Below, one piece after another: positions 1 through 12,329 of a stretch of DNA of 41,348 nucleotides. The notes beneath the pieces were generated by a model. The model was not told where the DNA came from and did not search any database. It saw only the letters and a list, made by a program, of their open reading frames with translations. The stretch comes from Gnetum montanum (lineage: Eukaryota; Streptophyta; Gnetopsida; Gnetales; Gnetaceae). Position 1 is the stretch's first letter. Each line of letters opens with the position of its first letter. Location of the stretch: assembly GCA_015680685.1 (NCBI GenBank), contig MNCI01023529.1, forward strand, positions 106,441 through 147,788, in the 5' to 3' direction. Both the position numbers and the translations under genes were made by a program.

Positions 1-386
1 TCATAAATGAAGTGGTTGAGGATCTCGGGGTCGTGGCCACAACGTGGACACGTGGGATCCTGCATGATGCTGCGCTGCTGCAAGAACACAAGAATAGGGA
101 GCGCGGCAGATTTGAGTAGCCAGAGAAAGATTTTTTCTTTCTCGGGGAGTCGCCCGCACCAAACTGCCATCCAACCATCCTCAGGGGGGTATTTATGGGT
201 CAAAAGGGCATGCGGCTCGAGGTGGAGCCAGTTTAGATTCAACATCTGCCGCACGTGCTGGTAGAGAGTCATCAAAGGCCTCGAAACATGCGAACCAGAC
301 ATCCAGAGCGTGTACTTCCGGTGAACGATACGGCCCCACTGACTACACTCCCCCCGAGCACGAGTGAGCCGACAGACCAGCCGCTG
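1..386 (-). pseudogene. LINE reverse-transcriptase zinc-binding (zf-RVT-like) fragment
   Basis: The minus strand reads a continuous frame from 386 down to the window edge. It contains the run GRLPEKEKIFLWLL and then a CPRCG knuckle followed by H-x-P-E-I-L-N-H-F. This Cys/His layout after a K-x-F-L-W-L helix is typical of the zinc-binding domain that follows RT in plant non-LTR (LINE) ORF2 proteins and their host-genome copies. A stop codon (TAG) lies in frame at 387-389 and the downstream part lies outside the window, so this is a fragment. The stretch is clearly more GC-rich than the next 2.9 kb. The plus-strand ORFs over it are shadows. Identification rests on motif reading only; the LINE clade cannot be assigned. 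Confidence 0.7.
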
Positions 387-389
387 CTA

Positions 390-3314
390 CCTCGTCGCAC
401 ACTCATCCTCGAACATCGTGACCCCCCAACCCCCCCGCCATACGAGGATGGGCCACGCGATGCCAATTGACAAGATGGAGTTTGCTCCCCCCTTTGCCCC
501 CTCGCCATAGGAATCATTAGGCCTGTATGTTAAATGCATTATATTAGATCTTGGTTTTATTTCATTATATGATATTGACATGAATTAAATAATTGGTTTC
601 AATTACCTTTTGGTTTGGATCTTAGTTTGAATGAATGTATTTATTAGCTCATAATCTATCATGATATGCTTATGGATTTGAAATTTTATATTTTTGTATA
701 ATTAATTCTATGCTTACCTTTATTTACCATTATTAATTGACATAAATTAATATTTTTCCTAAGGTTGATGACATCTTTAAAATTAATTATTTGCATCTTC
801 CATTTAGGAATTCTAATTTTAGGAAAATGAACCTTTGCATTAGAACGTCTAAACCACCAAGTTTTAAGCCAAAACTTTTGATGCATGAAAACCTACATAT
901 AGGGTGGTGAAGTTGATTATTCTCTTATTAATTCTAGACATCATGAATGATAATAAAAAATGTTATTGTAACTCCATTTATGAATTTTACATGGTTCTTA
1001 TTTTTTTAAAAGCTAATATTGGTAGGAATGTTCTAGTAAAATTCCAAAAATGAAACCTTAATATTCTAAGAGATACGTGTAAGGGAAATTGAGTAACCAA
1101 TCTAGAAAGAGCTAGGAATAAATCCAATTTATATGGAGGATTTTAATTAATTAATTTTTATATGTATAGAAAAAATCATGATAATTTTAGAGATATAAAC
1201 TTAATTCACCAAATCCTTATAGATTATGAGATATCATGGTATCTTCTAAGGTATTTTAAAGTAAAGTTTTTGCATTAATTATCCATATTAGTTAAATGTA
1301 GTGTGGCAACCAATTTTTATAAGACATATCCAATATGAAAATCATTAATCATGATGTTTGTAATAACATTTATACATGTCCAACCTTATGTAAGGATATT
1401 GCATGGCAAAGAATAGTGATTATCAATGGAAAGAGGAGAAGTAGTAGGGTTTGTATCAACCTAGTGCATGGGAGAGGAAAATGATGATGAATACAACAAT
1501 ATGATGAATTACCATTCATGTTTTGGTATAGCATTGATGGTTGGTTAAAGAAAATATGTGAGTTGTACCCTATTTATGTATTGTGACTTATGCCAATCTA
1601 AAGACATAACATGAAGATAAATTATTGTTGATACATTGGTTTTATTACTTGTCTACCAACATTTGTTTCTTGTTTTATATTAACCCTCTTATACAGTCCT
1701 AATAGTTCTCACCCTGTAACTATTGATTGCTATAGTCTTGGTAATACATAACATGAACTTATAGATTGGCCATGCATGGATGGTAAATGCTCCATATATT
1801 TGTTGTTCATAGGCAATGGATTATTTCATTCAGTGTGAATGGACATCCCTTATATGGACAGATTTACTGTGCATAGGTATTAGAAAATCATTACCTAACT
1901 TCCTTAAGTCCACATATTTGCTATGCTAGATAGCATACTAGTTATCTCATCATTGTATATCACGTAGTTTTGTTTGACTAATGATTGTTTGCTATTTATG
2001 GTTTATTTCATGTTTAATAATAATAAGAATAATAATGTTATTAATTTATTATTCATTTTGAATTAATATTAATGTGCTTTCTATATGTGTTGTTAAGATT
2101 CCAGTTGATTATAAATGATTCTAATATGAGTATCATAGCTTAACCTATTTTCATACCAAGCTTAATCAAAGAACTTATGCTTCTATGAACCATGATGTTT
2201 TTACCTTACTCATTAAGGATTGACTTCCTGTACTTTATGTGTAGAGTGTGTAGCAGAAGTGGGCGATAAGTTGGAATAACTAGTTGATCATATGTTCAAG
2301 TAAGATGACATTTCATCCATTCTTTAAGAAGTTTTTTTTTTCATTTATATTCTTCTTCATTTTATGAGACAAGCAATATCCTTTAATATTATCATTATGT
2401 TTTGCATTAAAAATATATACTTTGATGATTAACATTTGTAACTTGGACTTCTTTAGTTGAATTTTCATTTTGGAGATCTTAATTTGTTAGTATTAATATT
2501 AGATTTTTTAATTTTATATATAGATGATTCATGATTTATTTTTTGCTTACATTTCCAAATCCTAATAATTTAAAGTATCTATGATAGTTTGGTTAAATTA
2601 AGTATTAGTTTAGTTGGTTCTCACATTAAAAATTATGAAAACCAAATAATAGTGGTAGAGGATACCATGGTGTTAGATCCTCAGATGCTACATACTACAT
2701 GTAAGATAAATAATGAGTCTTTAATCTTAGTATTTCATAAGACTTCCAAGAATCTCGTAAGGTTGGAACAAATATGGTGCTCTCTTAAGACGCACTCATA
2801 ACTCCTTAGGGAAAAACCACAAATACATGGCCATCCAAGTGAAAATACCTCAAGGGAAAGAAAACATAAAGCAATTGAGTATATAAGTGAGAAATACCTC
2901 AAAATTAATAACAAAACAAATATCTCCTTATAGAATATTTGAGCTCTTTAGAATAATGAGAAAACATATCATTAAAGATATAGAGAATAATCTCAAATTA
3001 GATTTACATAATAGATACAAAGTTATAGCATATTAAACATAAATGACAAAGCCCTAGTTACATGAAATGTAAAAAATATAAGCAATGAATTAGTGAATAT
3101 AATACATTCTAAATATTGGGAGAAAACTATACCTAATGATGATGTAGCTTCTTAAGTAATTCAATAAATCAACCTTGATTTCAAGATAATGTTAATTCCA
3201 AATTTCAAATTCCAATACCATTGTCAAATGTTAATGTCAATGTGTGTAGTTGTGCATCCAAATTCAAGCAAGTATTAATTCAAATGAGATATAAGTTAAA
3301 GCTTTTGTAGAGTA
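390..3314. other. AT-rich intergenic DNA, no gene recognised
   Basis: About 2.9 kb of AT-rich sequence full of stop codons in all frames. The only open stretch of note is 2589-2801 (+, 70 codons), which has no recognisable motif, no upstream context and no extension in other frames, so it is not called as a gene. No LTR, tRNA or tandem array was seen here. It is the left flank of element A. Confidence 0.6.
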
Positions 3315-4056
3315 TGATGAGGACATCACAGAGCCCATATGCCATTTTAAAGGAAATGTTTTAGGTGTTTCATGTTTTTTGTAATATCTCTCTATGTTTT
3401 TATGTGTTTTGGCATGTTTAGAGGTTTTTTGAACCTATTTTGATGAGTTCAAGGGGTTTAGGAATCAATGGAAACTTGTTTGAAGATATCTATGTGTTTT
3501 AGAGCTCAAAATAGGCATCTTCAGTTTTAGCCCTAGCATGAAAGACATCTTTCATTTCTGAATGATGTCTTCCACTATTTCAAATATGTCTTTTAAACTG
3601 GCTATGGTCTTGGGAAATATGTCTTTCCTAGGCCAAAGATTTCTTCCTATGCATGATCCCACTCTTGGAAAAAACATCTTTCAGCTTCATAGACATCTTC
3701 TCAAGTAAAGTTTAACAATCACCAAATTGGATTTTGGATGCTAAGGGAAGATGAGGAGACACTTGGAAAGCTATAAAAAGGTATTAAGGGCTTGATTTTA
3801 AAAAGGATAATCCTAAGAGAAAAATGTTTTAGAGAAAAGAAAGTGATGTTGAGCTACATTTAAGCATCCATTGTTGTAAGGCTCTATATCTATGTGTGTG
3901 TGTGTTAGATCTTGAGTAATTTTCTATTCTTAGCATTTTCTATTTTTCTTTTATTTTGTAGTCAAAATAAATAGTTATTTCCTTTTTATTTTTAGTTATG
4001 TGTGTAAGTTTAAAGGATTTTAGTTTTAATTTTGGGTTCTTGATGCTAGGTCTTCA
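3315..4056 (+). repeat. Element A 5' LTR
   Basis: The LTR begins TGATGAGGACATCAC and ends in TCTTCA, matching TGATAAGGATATCAC and TCCTCA of the copy at 9140-9942. TATAAAAAG at 3772-3780 (9639-9648 in the other copy) is a good TATA box about two thirds of the way along. Upstream of it the U3 holds many copies of GACATCTTT or its reverse complement. A short (TG)n run lies near 3893. The copy is about 60 bp shorter than the 3' LTR because of indels. Confidence 0.85.
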
Positions 4057-4062
4057 TGAGAT

Positions 4063-4075
4063 TGGTATCAAAGTG
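4063..4075 (+). other. Element A primer-binding site (tRNA-iMet type)
   Basis: TGGTATCAAAGTG lies 6 bases after the 5' LTR end. The usual plant PBS complementary to the 3' end of initiator tRNA-Met is TGGTATCAGAGC, so the first eight bases are kept and later ones have drifted. It fixes the element's orientation as plus. Confidence 0.8.
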
Positions 4076-4440
4076 AAGGATTGAAGACAACTAACTTAAA
4101 GAGAGGAATTCTCTACATCAACTTATAAGTATTCACTCACTTCAATTTTATTTTGGTTTGCAATTTTATTGATGTTATTTTCTATGCTCAACTAGGGTTT
4201 TCTTACCCTTCTTTTGGTTCTTTTGTATGATCAACTAAATTGGGCATCAGAAATTCTTATTGTTTAGGATACCAATTAACCTTATTTAGTTATGGTTTAT
4301 GGGAATTATGTTAATTCTATTTTGGATTTGCATATCTCTTGTTGAACCTAATTGGATACTCTAATTTTGGTTATGGGTACTCTTAATCCTTTTGCAATTT
4401 ATTATGGGTATTTTTGTAATTTGGAATTTAGATTTGTTTG

Positions 4441-5640
4441 ATGATGGCATCCAAGAAGAAATTACTCTAGGGCTTAGCTAAGGATAGGAAGCCTTGAGGG
4501 ATGAACTCAAGATTCTTTTGGACGTAATGAAAAAGCCTAAAGAAAAGAAAGATCAGACTCCAACACTAAGGGCATTTAAGCAAGATGTTAACTCAGAATT
4601 TTCTTTACCAAAGGATTCTTCAACAAGGTGACTATCCATGCCAAACCTTGAAAATTTTCTATTGGGGATGAAGACATTGAAGAAGATGAGAATTATGATG
4701 GAAACCTGTATTCTTCAATTGTTGGATCAAGATCCCATAGATTCAAATTTCCAATAGGAAATAAAAATGAATATACTTCTAGGTCTCAAAGAAATTCTAA
4801 GAAGGAAATTAAGATCATGCTTACAAAGGCTTTTAGGCGTGCCTCTAGAATACTTCATGTGAAATCCAAAACTTTCAATCTGATGGAGGATATTGAATCT
4901 TTTCTTTCTTAAGTAAAGATCTTGCATAAGTCCTTTGACCTTGAAAATATATAAGACAATCAAAAAGTGTCATATGCTGAGATCAAACTTGATAAAATAA
5001 CACATATTTCTCAAGAGAAAGAGAGTCATGCTTACCTTGAAAGTAATGAAGCTCCTATTAAATATTGGTTCCTAATGCAGTTCAAGCTCAAATAAAAATT
5101 TGAATAGATCTCTCATAGGTAAGAAGTAGTAAAAAAATTGAAATATTTAAGGTAAGGTGACAAGAGTGTGAAAGACTTATACATGGATTTTTGTAAAGCC
5201 TTCCAATAAGAAAAAGTTCATTAGAATGAGTATAAGCAAGCATCCAATTTTCAAGGAGAATTATAGAGAGAATACCAATAATAGGTAACATTCTATGAGG
5301 TTCAAACATTAGATGAGGCTTTTGAATTAGCTCTTAAAGCTAACAAAACATTTCAAGGCTCTAATAAAGGATCTAGATATTATAAGGGTAAGGACTACAA
5401 TGCTTCTAAGGGTGAGAAGGAAAATGCCAAAGGAGACATAAATGAAAATCAAGAGAAGTTTAGGGAGGACCATGATTCTAAGGACATTGCTAAGAAAGAA
5501 AAAGGTAAGGAAAATGACTATACTTCCAAACTTCAATGCTTTAATTATGATGACATGGTACATAAGCACTGGGAATTTAAGAAGTTAAAGGTTTACAAGA
5601 GCAAAGAACTAAAAAACCTTAGAGAAGGGAAAGTCCTTTA
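4441..5640 (+). pseudogene. Element A gag remnant
   Basis: The likely start is ATG at 4441 (MMASKKK), followed within ten codons by a stop and then by lysine-rich, charged sequence broken by many stops and shifts. Near 5537-5580 the frame reads LQCFNYDDMVHKHWEFKK, a decayed C-x2-C-x4-H-x4-C knuckle in which the second and last cysteines are replaced by Tyr and Glu. Position between PBS and protease, basic composition and the knuckle remnant identify it as gag. It encodes no intact nucleocapsid. Confidence 0.65.
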
Positions 5641-5739
5641 ATGAAGCTAATCATCATGCTCCTATGATAGAATATGTGAGTAAAATTAATTCTTACATTT
5701 TCATGGGAAATATAAATGTAAATAAAGATCCTCTTAGGA

Positions 5740-6160
5740 AGATGCTCTTAAGGATTGGGACTAGGTGTCTTGATAGTGAGAAATGGGTACATATTTTGAT
5801 TAATGATGATGCCTAAGTAAACATGATTTCTTCTAAGAGTATTGCTAAGTTTGACTTGAAGACATTTCCACATCCTAGGCCTTATAGAGTTCATTGAATT
5901 TTAAAAGAGCATTTATAAGAAGTGAAGGAGAGGTATATTTTTTATTTCAAGATTTATTCCCTTAAAGACATATTACATTATAACATTTTTATAATTGATT
6001 GTGTTGATGTAATTTTAAGAAGATTGTGGAATTTTGACAATAAGACTTCTTTTGATGGAGCAAGAAATATTTTTTCAGTACTAAGGGAAAATGGGATACA
6101 TGATGTGATTCCTATGACTTGGTAGCAGTACAAGGAAAATATACCTACAAATGCTAAATT
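5740..6160 (+). pseudogene. Element A retropepsin (protease) remnant
   Basis: The frame near 5784 reads VHILINDDA, corresponding to the family's hydrophobic-D-x-G-A active-site loop with the glycine lost, followed after a stop by VNMISSKSIAKF and PHPRPYRV. Further along, the open stretch 5922-6125 continues the conserved C-terminal half (a region around IIDCVDVILRRLWNFD, where the family usually has a CHILLGRPW motif). Several stops interrupt it, so no functional protease is possible. Confidence 0.65.
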
Positions 6161-7100
6161 GATCTTACTAAGTGAACAAGAATATTTACAAGAACATGAA
6201 GAAGTTGAGCATGATTTTACCATCATGTCTACACTTGCAACAAGTGAAGAGGAACCTTCAAATGAACTTCCTTCAGTAGTGCAATCTTCAACATTGGAAT
6301 TTATTAATGTTTTTAAGGAAGAATTGGAGGGGATTTCTCAAATAAGGTTCTTTCAACATAAAATTGATTTTATACTTTGAGCTATGGTTCCAAATGAGAG
6401 AGCTTACTGCATGACTTCAAATCAAAGGAAGGAGTTGCAAAAGCAAGTAAATTACTCTCTAATGGCTTCATTGAGGAATTCATTTCTTTTTATGTCATTC
6501 TAGCTATACTTGTTCCAAAGAAAGATATGGATGAGATGAGAATGTTCATAGATTCTAAGACTATCAATAGGATCATTATTAAATATAAGTTTTCAATCCC
6601 TAGATTGGATGACATTCTTATTGTACTTGTCAATGCTAAATTTTTTTCCAAGATTGACTTAAAAAGTGGCTCTCATTAAATTCATATTAGATTAGAAGAT
6701 GAATGTAAACTAATCTTTAAGAAATTGAATGATTTGTATGAATGGCTAGTCATGTATGTTGAACTAATGAATGCTCTAGAAACAATAATTAGGCTTATAA
6801 ATGATGTTTAAAGGGATCTTATTAGGAAATGTTGTATTGTTTTCTTTGATGATATGATTGTCTATATTTCTAATGAGGAGGAACATGTGTAACACTTGAG
6901 ATTCATGTGCTGAAATTTGCATAAAGCAAAAGTGGTAATCAATGGAAAGAAATGTTATTTTATGAAAAAGGAAATTATCTAATTAGGTCATTTTGTTTCC
7001 AAGAACCAAGTCAAAATGGGATTAAGCAAGATAAAAATAATCAAGAAATTACCTTCATCTAAGATATGGGGAAGGTAAGGGGTTTTTTTTTTGGTTTGGT
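6160..7100 (+). pseudogene. Element A reverse transcriptase remnant
   Basis: The open stretch 6159-6380 ends with FQHKIDFIL, the pre-RT motif of Ty3/gypsy elements. It is followed by VPKKDMDEMRMFIDSKTINR, KYKFSIPRLDD, KFFSKIDLKSGSH and, near 6840-6880, IVFFDDMIVYIS, which keeps the catalytic FxDD. Several stops separate these blocks. Domain order and motifs are unmistakable even though no intact frame remains. Confidence 0.85.
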
Positions 7101-7617
7101 TGGTTTATAGAGAAGATTTATTAGAAATTTCAATTCTAATATGCTTACTTGTTTAAAGAAGAATTTAGATGTTGTATGTGATGAAGAGAGAGAAAAATCA
7201 TTTCATGCTTTGAATGAAGAAATTTGCAATGCTCCAATGTTATCTATTTCAAAATTTTTAAGCTTGTTAAAGTAGAGGTGGCTGAAAGAAACTTGTAGTT
7301 GGAGGGGTTCTAGCCTAAGAAGGTAAGCCCATTACATTTTTATCTGAAAAATGAAATGAATCAAGGAAAAATTATAGTGTCTATGAAAAAGAGTTATACA
7401 TTAAACTTTAGGCCATAAAACATTGAAGGAGTTATTTTTTGGGAAGTGAATTTTTGTTATTAACTAATCATAAGATATGAAATTCTTGCATTTCCAAAAG
7501 AAGTTGAGTGCCAAGAATATGAAATGGATAAAGAAACTCCAAGAATTTCACTTTTTGTTGAAACATAGAGGTGGAAAAAATAATGTAGTGGAAAATGCTC
7601 TTTCAAGAATTTAAATT
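7100..7617 (+). pseudogene. Element A RNase H remnant
   Basis: Blocks such as NYSVYEKELY near 7370, LLLTNHK near 7455 and, near 7500-7610, KNMKWIKKLQEFHF and VVENALSRI match the order of the RT-linked RNase H and its DALSR end motif (the D is changed to N here). Multiple stops and shifts separate them. It sits between RT and integrase as expected. Confidence 0.65.
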
Positions 7618-7639
7618 GTAAATTATTTATGTACTTAGG

Positions 7640-8988
7640 TAGAAGGACTTGAGGCCTTGACTTCTTTGTGCTCTCATAATAATAATTTGGGAGAGGTTTG
7701 GAAAGATCTTAATGCTTCATTACTTATTAGAGTGGATAGGTGGAGAGACTATAATCTATAATAAGACTTCCTCTTCAAGAATGGTAAGGTATGCATTCCA
7801 AAGTATGATTTCAGATTAAGAATTTTGGATGAAAAACATAATTGTAATATGATTGGACACATTTTTAAGACAAAGACATATGAACTTATGGGAAAGAGCT
7901 ACTATTGATCAAGTATAAGAAATGATGTAAATAAATTTATTAGAGGGCATATTGTTTGCTAAAAATTCATGGGAGTTCAAGATATTGTTGAACATTATTT
8001 AATTTTACCAATTTTTAATGCCCCATGGGAAAGTATCTCTATGGATTTTATTTGTGGGATTCACAAGATAAAAGTTGGTTTTGATTCTATTTTTGTTGTT
8101 GTTGATAGATTCACTAAAATGGACCATTTTTTTTGTTGTAAGAGAAGAAATGATACATCTCATGTTGCTCAGTTATATTTCCAAAATATTATAAGATTGC
8201 ATGGTCTTCCATTAAAATATTGTAAGTGATAGATATGTTAAATTTACTAGCCATATTGGAGGTCATTGTGGAAATTTTTGGGTATAAAATTATCCTTTTC
8301 GAGTTCCTATCATCTACAAATTGATGGCCAAACTGAGGTTGTAAATAAATCATTATTCAAAATTTTGAGGTATCTTTGTGAGGAATAATCCAATAGATGG
8401 AAAAATATTTTGTCACATACTGAGTGTAGTTATAATAATTCTTGTCATTTTAGCATTGGGAAAAGTCCATTTGAGGTAAACTGTGGTTATGTTCCCATTA
8501 TGCCAAAGGATTTAAGGAAATTTAATGATTGTATCCATATAATTTTAGATTTTGTGAAAGGCATGCAAGACTTACATAAGTAAGTGAAGACAAAACTTGA
8601 AGGTAAGACCAAGTAAGTTATTGCTACCAAGAACATTGGAAAGAAGAAGGTGATATTTAGTATTGGTCATTATGTATGTCTCCATTTGGATAAGGAGAGG
8701 TTGAAGAATGTAAACTTTTTAAAGCTTAATTCAAAGGATATAGGTCCTTTTTAAATTAGGATTGAAGTGAATGAAAATGCTCATGAGCTTGATCTTTGTA
8801 ATAATTTTCTATTTTCTTGTGTATTTGATATTTCATATTTGAGTCATTTCCATGGTAAAGTGCTTACATATAACTTGGAGGATAGTATTGAGATCCTTAA
8901 ATATGCACTTGAAGATCAAAATTCATTAAGGATAACAAGAAAACTAGTTGTGTTGCAAGCAAGGAAAGCTAAAAGCATAAGGAGCTAA
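7640..8988 (+). pseudogene. Element A integrase remnant
   Basis: The best-preserved part is 7969-8229: NAPWESISMDFICG carries the first catalytic Asp, followed by DSIFVVVDRFTKMDHF and IIRLHGLP, all typical of the Ty3/gypsy integrase core. The zinc-binding HHCC part before it is barely readable. After 8229 the frame is broken; FEVNCGYVPIMP appears near 8470. The final open stretch 8767-8988 resembles the C-terminal tail that precedes or forms the chromodomain region (VFDISYLSHFHG). A chromodomain itself cannot be confirmed. Confidence 0.82.
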
Positions 8989-9128
8989 AAGATGCATGAG
9001 TTCTTAATGCATTAGAATGATGAGGAAATTGAAAATGTAATTTGGACTCATGAGAAAGACTTAACTTTGTAGGGGCTTAGTGCTATTCCAAGTGTATAGC
9101 CAACTTGAAATTTTTTTATAAAGTTAAC

Positions 9129-9139
9129 GATGGGAGAGA
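9129..9139 (+). other. Element A polypurine tract
   Basis: GATGGGAGAGA directly abuts the TG of the 3' LTR at 9140. A purine-rich tract at this position primes plus-strand DNA synthesis in LTR retrotransposons. It has two non-purine bases but the position is exact. Confidence 0.7.
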
Positions 9140-9942
9140 TGATAAGGATATCACCTAGTCCATGTGTCATCATAAATGGAATGTTTGATGTGTTTCTTGT
9201 TGTTTATCCATATTTGACATTTTTTGTAGTATCTTGTTGTGTTTTTATATGTTTTGACATGTTTTTAGGTGTTTTGAACCTATTTTGATGAGTTTAGGAG
9301 GGTTTAGGGATCAATGGGGACTTCTTTGAAGGTGTTTGTTGTGTTCTAGACTTCAAAATAAGTATCTTCATTTTCAGCCCTACCATGAAAGAGATATTTT
9401 GTCCCTAAAAGACATCTTTCACTCTTGGAATATTTCTTCCACTACTTTAAAAATGTATTTTGATCAGGCTTTAGTCTTGAGAAAGATGTCTTTCCTAAGC
9501 CAAATATATCTTCTTGTGCATATTCCCACTCTTGGAAAAGACATCTTTTAGTTCCAAAGATGTCTTCTTAGGTAGACTTCAATGGTCATCAAATTAGATT
9601 TTGGGCACCAAGGGAAGATGAAGAGATACTTAGAAAGCTATAAAAAGGCATCAAGGGCCAGAGTTTAAAAAGGATAGTCCTAAGAGGGAGAGATTGTGAA
9701 TAGAAGAGAGTGAGATTGAGCTACATTTGAACATGCATATTTGTAAGGATTCATAGCCATTTTTGTGTGTATGTTGTATTGGATCTTAAATACTTATCCA
9801 TCCTTGGCATTTGATTCCAACATTTTGTATTTTTCTTTCATTTTCTAGAAAGAATAAAGAGTTTTTTCTTTCTTATTTATAATTGTGTGTGTAATTTTAA
9901 AGGGTTTGGTTTCAATTTTGGACTACTAAAGTTGGGTCCTCA
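9140..9942 (+). repeat. Element A 3' LTR
   Basis: Begins TGATAAGGATATCAC and ends TCCTCA, collinear with the 5' LTR across the whole length. TATA box TATAAAAAGG at 9639-9648. The plus-strand ORF at 9336-9551 lies inside the LTR and has no coding support. Confidence 0.85.
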
Positions 9943-11277
9943 CTAGGGAAGAAGTTCAAGGTCTACTTTGAGTCCAATTGAAGTTAAAGAAAACAACTTG
10001 TATGAATTTTTTTATTTCATTTAACAACTACTTGGGATGTTCCATTTGAAGCTTGGATATTCACTCTATGACTACACCACATTTAAGTGGGATGTTTTTG
10101 CAAAGAATGGGTATCCATCTTGAGATTAACTAGCATTTGGATGGAATTTCCAAGATTAGCTAGTGTGTCCCAACTTGGAACATTTAGCTTCTAAGTGGAA
10201 TGTCCATCCTAAATTAGAAAATTTAGCTAAACCTATTAATTTTTTGGTTGGGATGTGTGTGGACATCTACCTTGTATTTAAGGTTAAGAAAAGATGATCT
10301 TTGACACTTCTAAACCCACTTACATAAGTTTTGAATGGCTTGAGTAGATTTGAATTATCATACCAAGGCTTTGATCTTACCTTAAACTCAACAACTCCAT
10401 CCAAACCTTGCACACGTGCATAATAAATAAAACACACTTCTTCATTTTCTAGTTTTAATACACCAAAACATATGCTTGGTTAAAAGTTCTTATAGTTAAC
10501 ATTTAACTATTAGGGTATCTAAATACATCATAATTAGTGATTATTCAAGGAAAAGGATAGAAGCATACTATGGAAAAGCCCTACATGGACATCATCTTAG
10601 ACTCATCAAAATGCCTCCCATAATTTTTAAAAATTTTCTAATATTTTTGAAAGTCATAGGCCTTTTGATTTAATAAATTTTCTCTAGATTAGATTTTAAA
10701 AGATATATTTTCTTTATTTTTTGAAAACAAATTTGTTAACGAAGGAATCACCCTACACTAAGGCATGAGTAGTAAAGAAAAGAAGCAATCTACAAAGAGT
10801 GCCCAAATGTGAGGATTTTCCTTTCTTAAATGACAAGTATGTAGGATAAAACTCGTTAGTGGAAAAATTAGCATTAGTAGATATATACATGTTTTATTTC
10901 TTACGTTTGACATTATTCCAATTTTGAGTAGTAGAACTAGATCTAGTTTTCACACAATTGTAAGATATGGAAATTGAAACTAGGTTGGAGGGATCATATT
11001 AGTTTCCATACTAAGCATCACATTGATTTTTGGTTTGAATATAGAATTGATTTTAGATGTATACTCAAGTTCATGAGTAACTAGTGCTAGCTACAAAAAG
11101 ATCCAAATCTAGGTTTGGTTAGTAGTTAGGTCCAAAATAGGATTCAAAACCTATTGGAATTATTGCCAAGATGGTGCTTTGCAAATATAAAATATGTTTC
11201 TTAAGGAAGAAATTTTTTGATTCATTTCCATCATTACATTGCATTTTTTGAGATGATTCCAATGATACTCATATTGT
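9943..11277. other. Intergenic, no gene recognised
   Basis: AT-rich sequence to the right of element A with no long open frame on either strand, no paired LTR and no tandem array. It holds short purine and pyrimidine runs only. Confidence 0.55.
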
Positions 11278-11737
11278 ATGGGCACCTTCAATGGAACCTA
11301 TGACATCAATGAAATCTATGATGACATTAGTAGAATCCATGACAATGTTAGTGGAACCCATGATCTGATGAAACCATGTGACATTAGTAGAAACTATGAT
11401 GACATTAGTGAAGCTCAGAATGATGTTAGTAGAAACATGGAACCTAGTGAAACCATGGTGACATCAACAGAACCTATAATGACATTAGTGAAAACTATGA
11501 TAACATCAACAAAATCATGAAACCTAGTGGAACCATAGTGGCTTTAGTAGAATCTATGATGACATTAGTGGAATCTATGATAACATCAACAGAACCCATG
11601 ACAATAATGAAACTTATGATAACATTAGCAAAATCCATGATGATGCTACTAGAAACATAGAATCCAATGGAATCATGATGACATCAATAAAATCCATGAT
11701 GATGACAATAGAATCATGACATTAGTAGAACCATTGT
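11278..11737. repeat. Degenerate 21-bp minisatellite
   Basis: A run of imperfect units based on ATGATGACATTAGTAGAATC plus one base (21 bp) covers about 460 bp. Variants swap GACATTAGT for GACATCAAC and GAATC for GAACC. Because 21 is a multiple of three the array happens to stay open at 11278-11520, but the repetitive product and lack of context argue against a gene. Confidence 0.75.
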
Positions 11738-12329
11738 TATGTAATCATAAAAGACAATGTCATATTAGCATGAAGGATAATTGGATATCATTAAAACTTC
11801 TTATTATCTTTGGGGAAACTACTCAATAGCTTCTAATAATCTTTACATTGAAGATATTGACTAGGATACTTATGAGAAGATTTATATAATAATGAAAGAG
11901 GAATTTGAAACACTACCAAGAATCCTCATGTGTCAATTTGTAACCTTAACCATCAAAACCCAAGGTAATAACTTCATTGTAAAATGTGAAGATTGTTATC
12001 CAAGAGATGCAATTTAACATATCTTAACTTGTGGCGCTGAAAAATGCCCCATAAGTAGTTAAAGCCTCAACCCATAGGTGAAAAAAGTCATATTATGTCC
12101 ATATTTGGGCTTGGGGTGTGGGGATGCCCAAAAATGCCTTTTGGGCTATGAAAATTGACATTTTCATGGGTTTTGTGGGGACTTTTGCTATGCTAAAAAC
12201 ACTTGTGGGTGGGGGGCTAGGGTGTGTGTGTGTGTGTGTGTTACAACATCAACTATGTGCAGCATTAGGAGGTATAACTCCTATATTTCCAAAATTAGTC
12301 CTTCCTGCCTTAGCATTACTCTAGTATGG
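11738..12329. other. Intergenic with a (GT)n microsatellite
   Basis: No gene seen. A perfect run of ten GT dinucleotides lies at 12222-12241. The plus ORF 12118-12324 spans the microsatellite and has no recognisable motif. Confidence 0.6.

Larger units (their letters stand above)
3315..9942 (+). mobile_element. Element A: full-length degenerate Ty3/gypsy LTR retrotransposon
   Basis: Two similar LTRs (3315-4056 and 9140-9942) flank 5.1 kb that reads, in order, gag with a ruined zinc knuckle, retropepsin, RT, RNase H and integrase. RT before integrase defines Ty3/gypsy. A PBS like the 3' end of initiator tRNA-Met follows the 5' LTR, and a purine tract precedes the 3' LTR. Every domain carries many stops and frameshifts, and the LTRs differ by many substitutions and indels, so the copy is old and cannot encode its own proteins. 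No 5-bp target duplication is evident at the boundaries chosen (flanks GAGTA and CTAGG), so either an edge is slightly off or the site has mutated. Confidence 0.88.

Noticed and set aside
7-470. Plus-strand ORFs in the GC-rich left end
   Set aside because: They are shadows of the minus-strand zinc-binding domain, which has a recognisable CPRCG motif.
2589-2801. 70-codon plus-strand ORF
   Set aside because: No motif, no neighbouring coding signal and no extension; expected by chance in AT-rich DNA with this spacing of stops.
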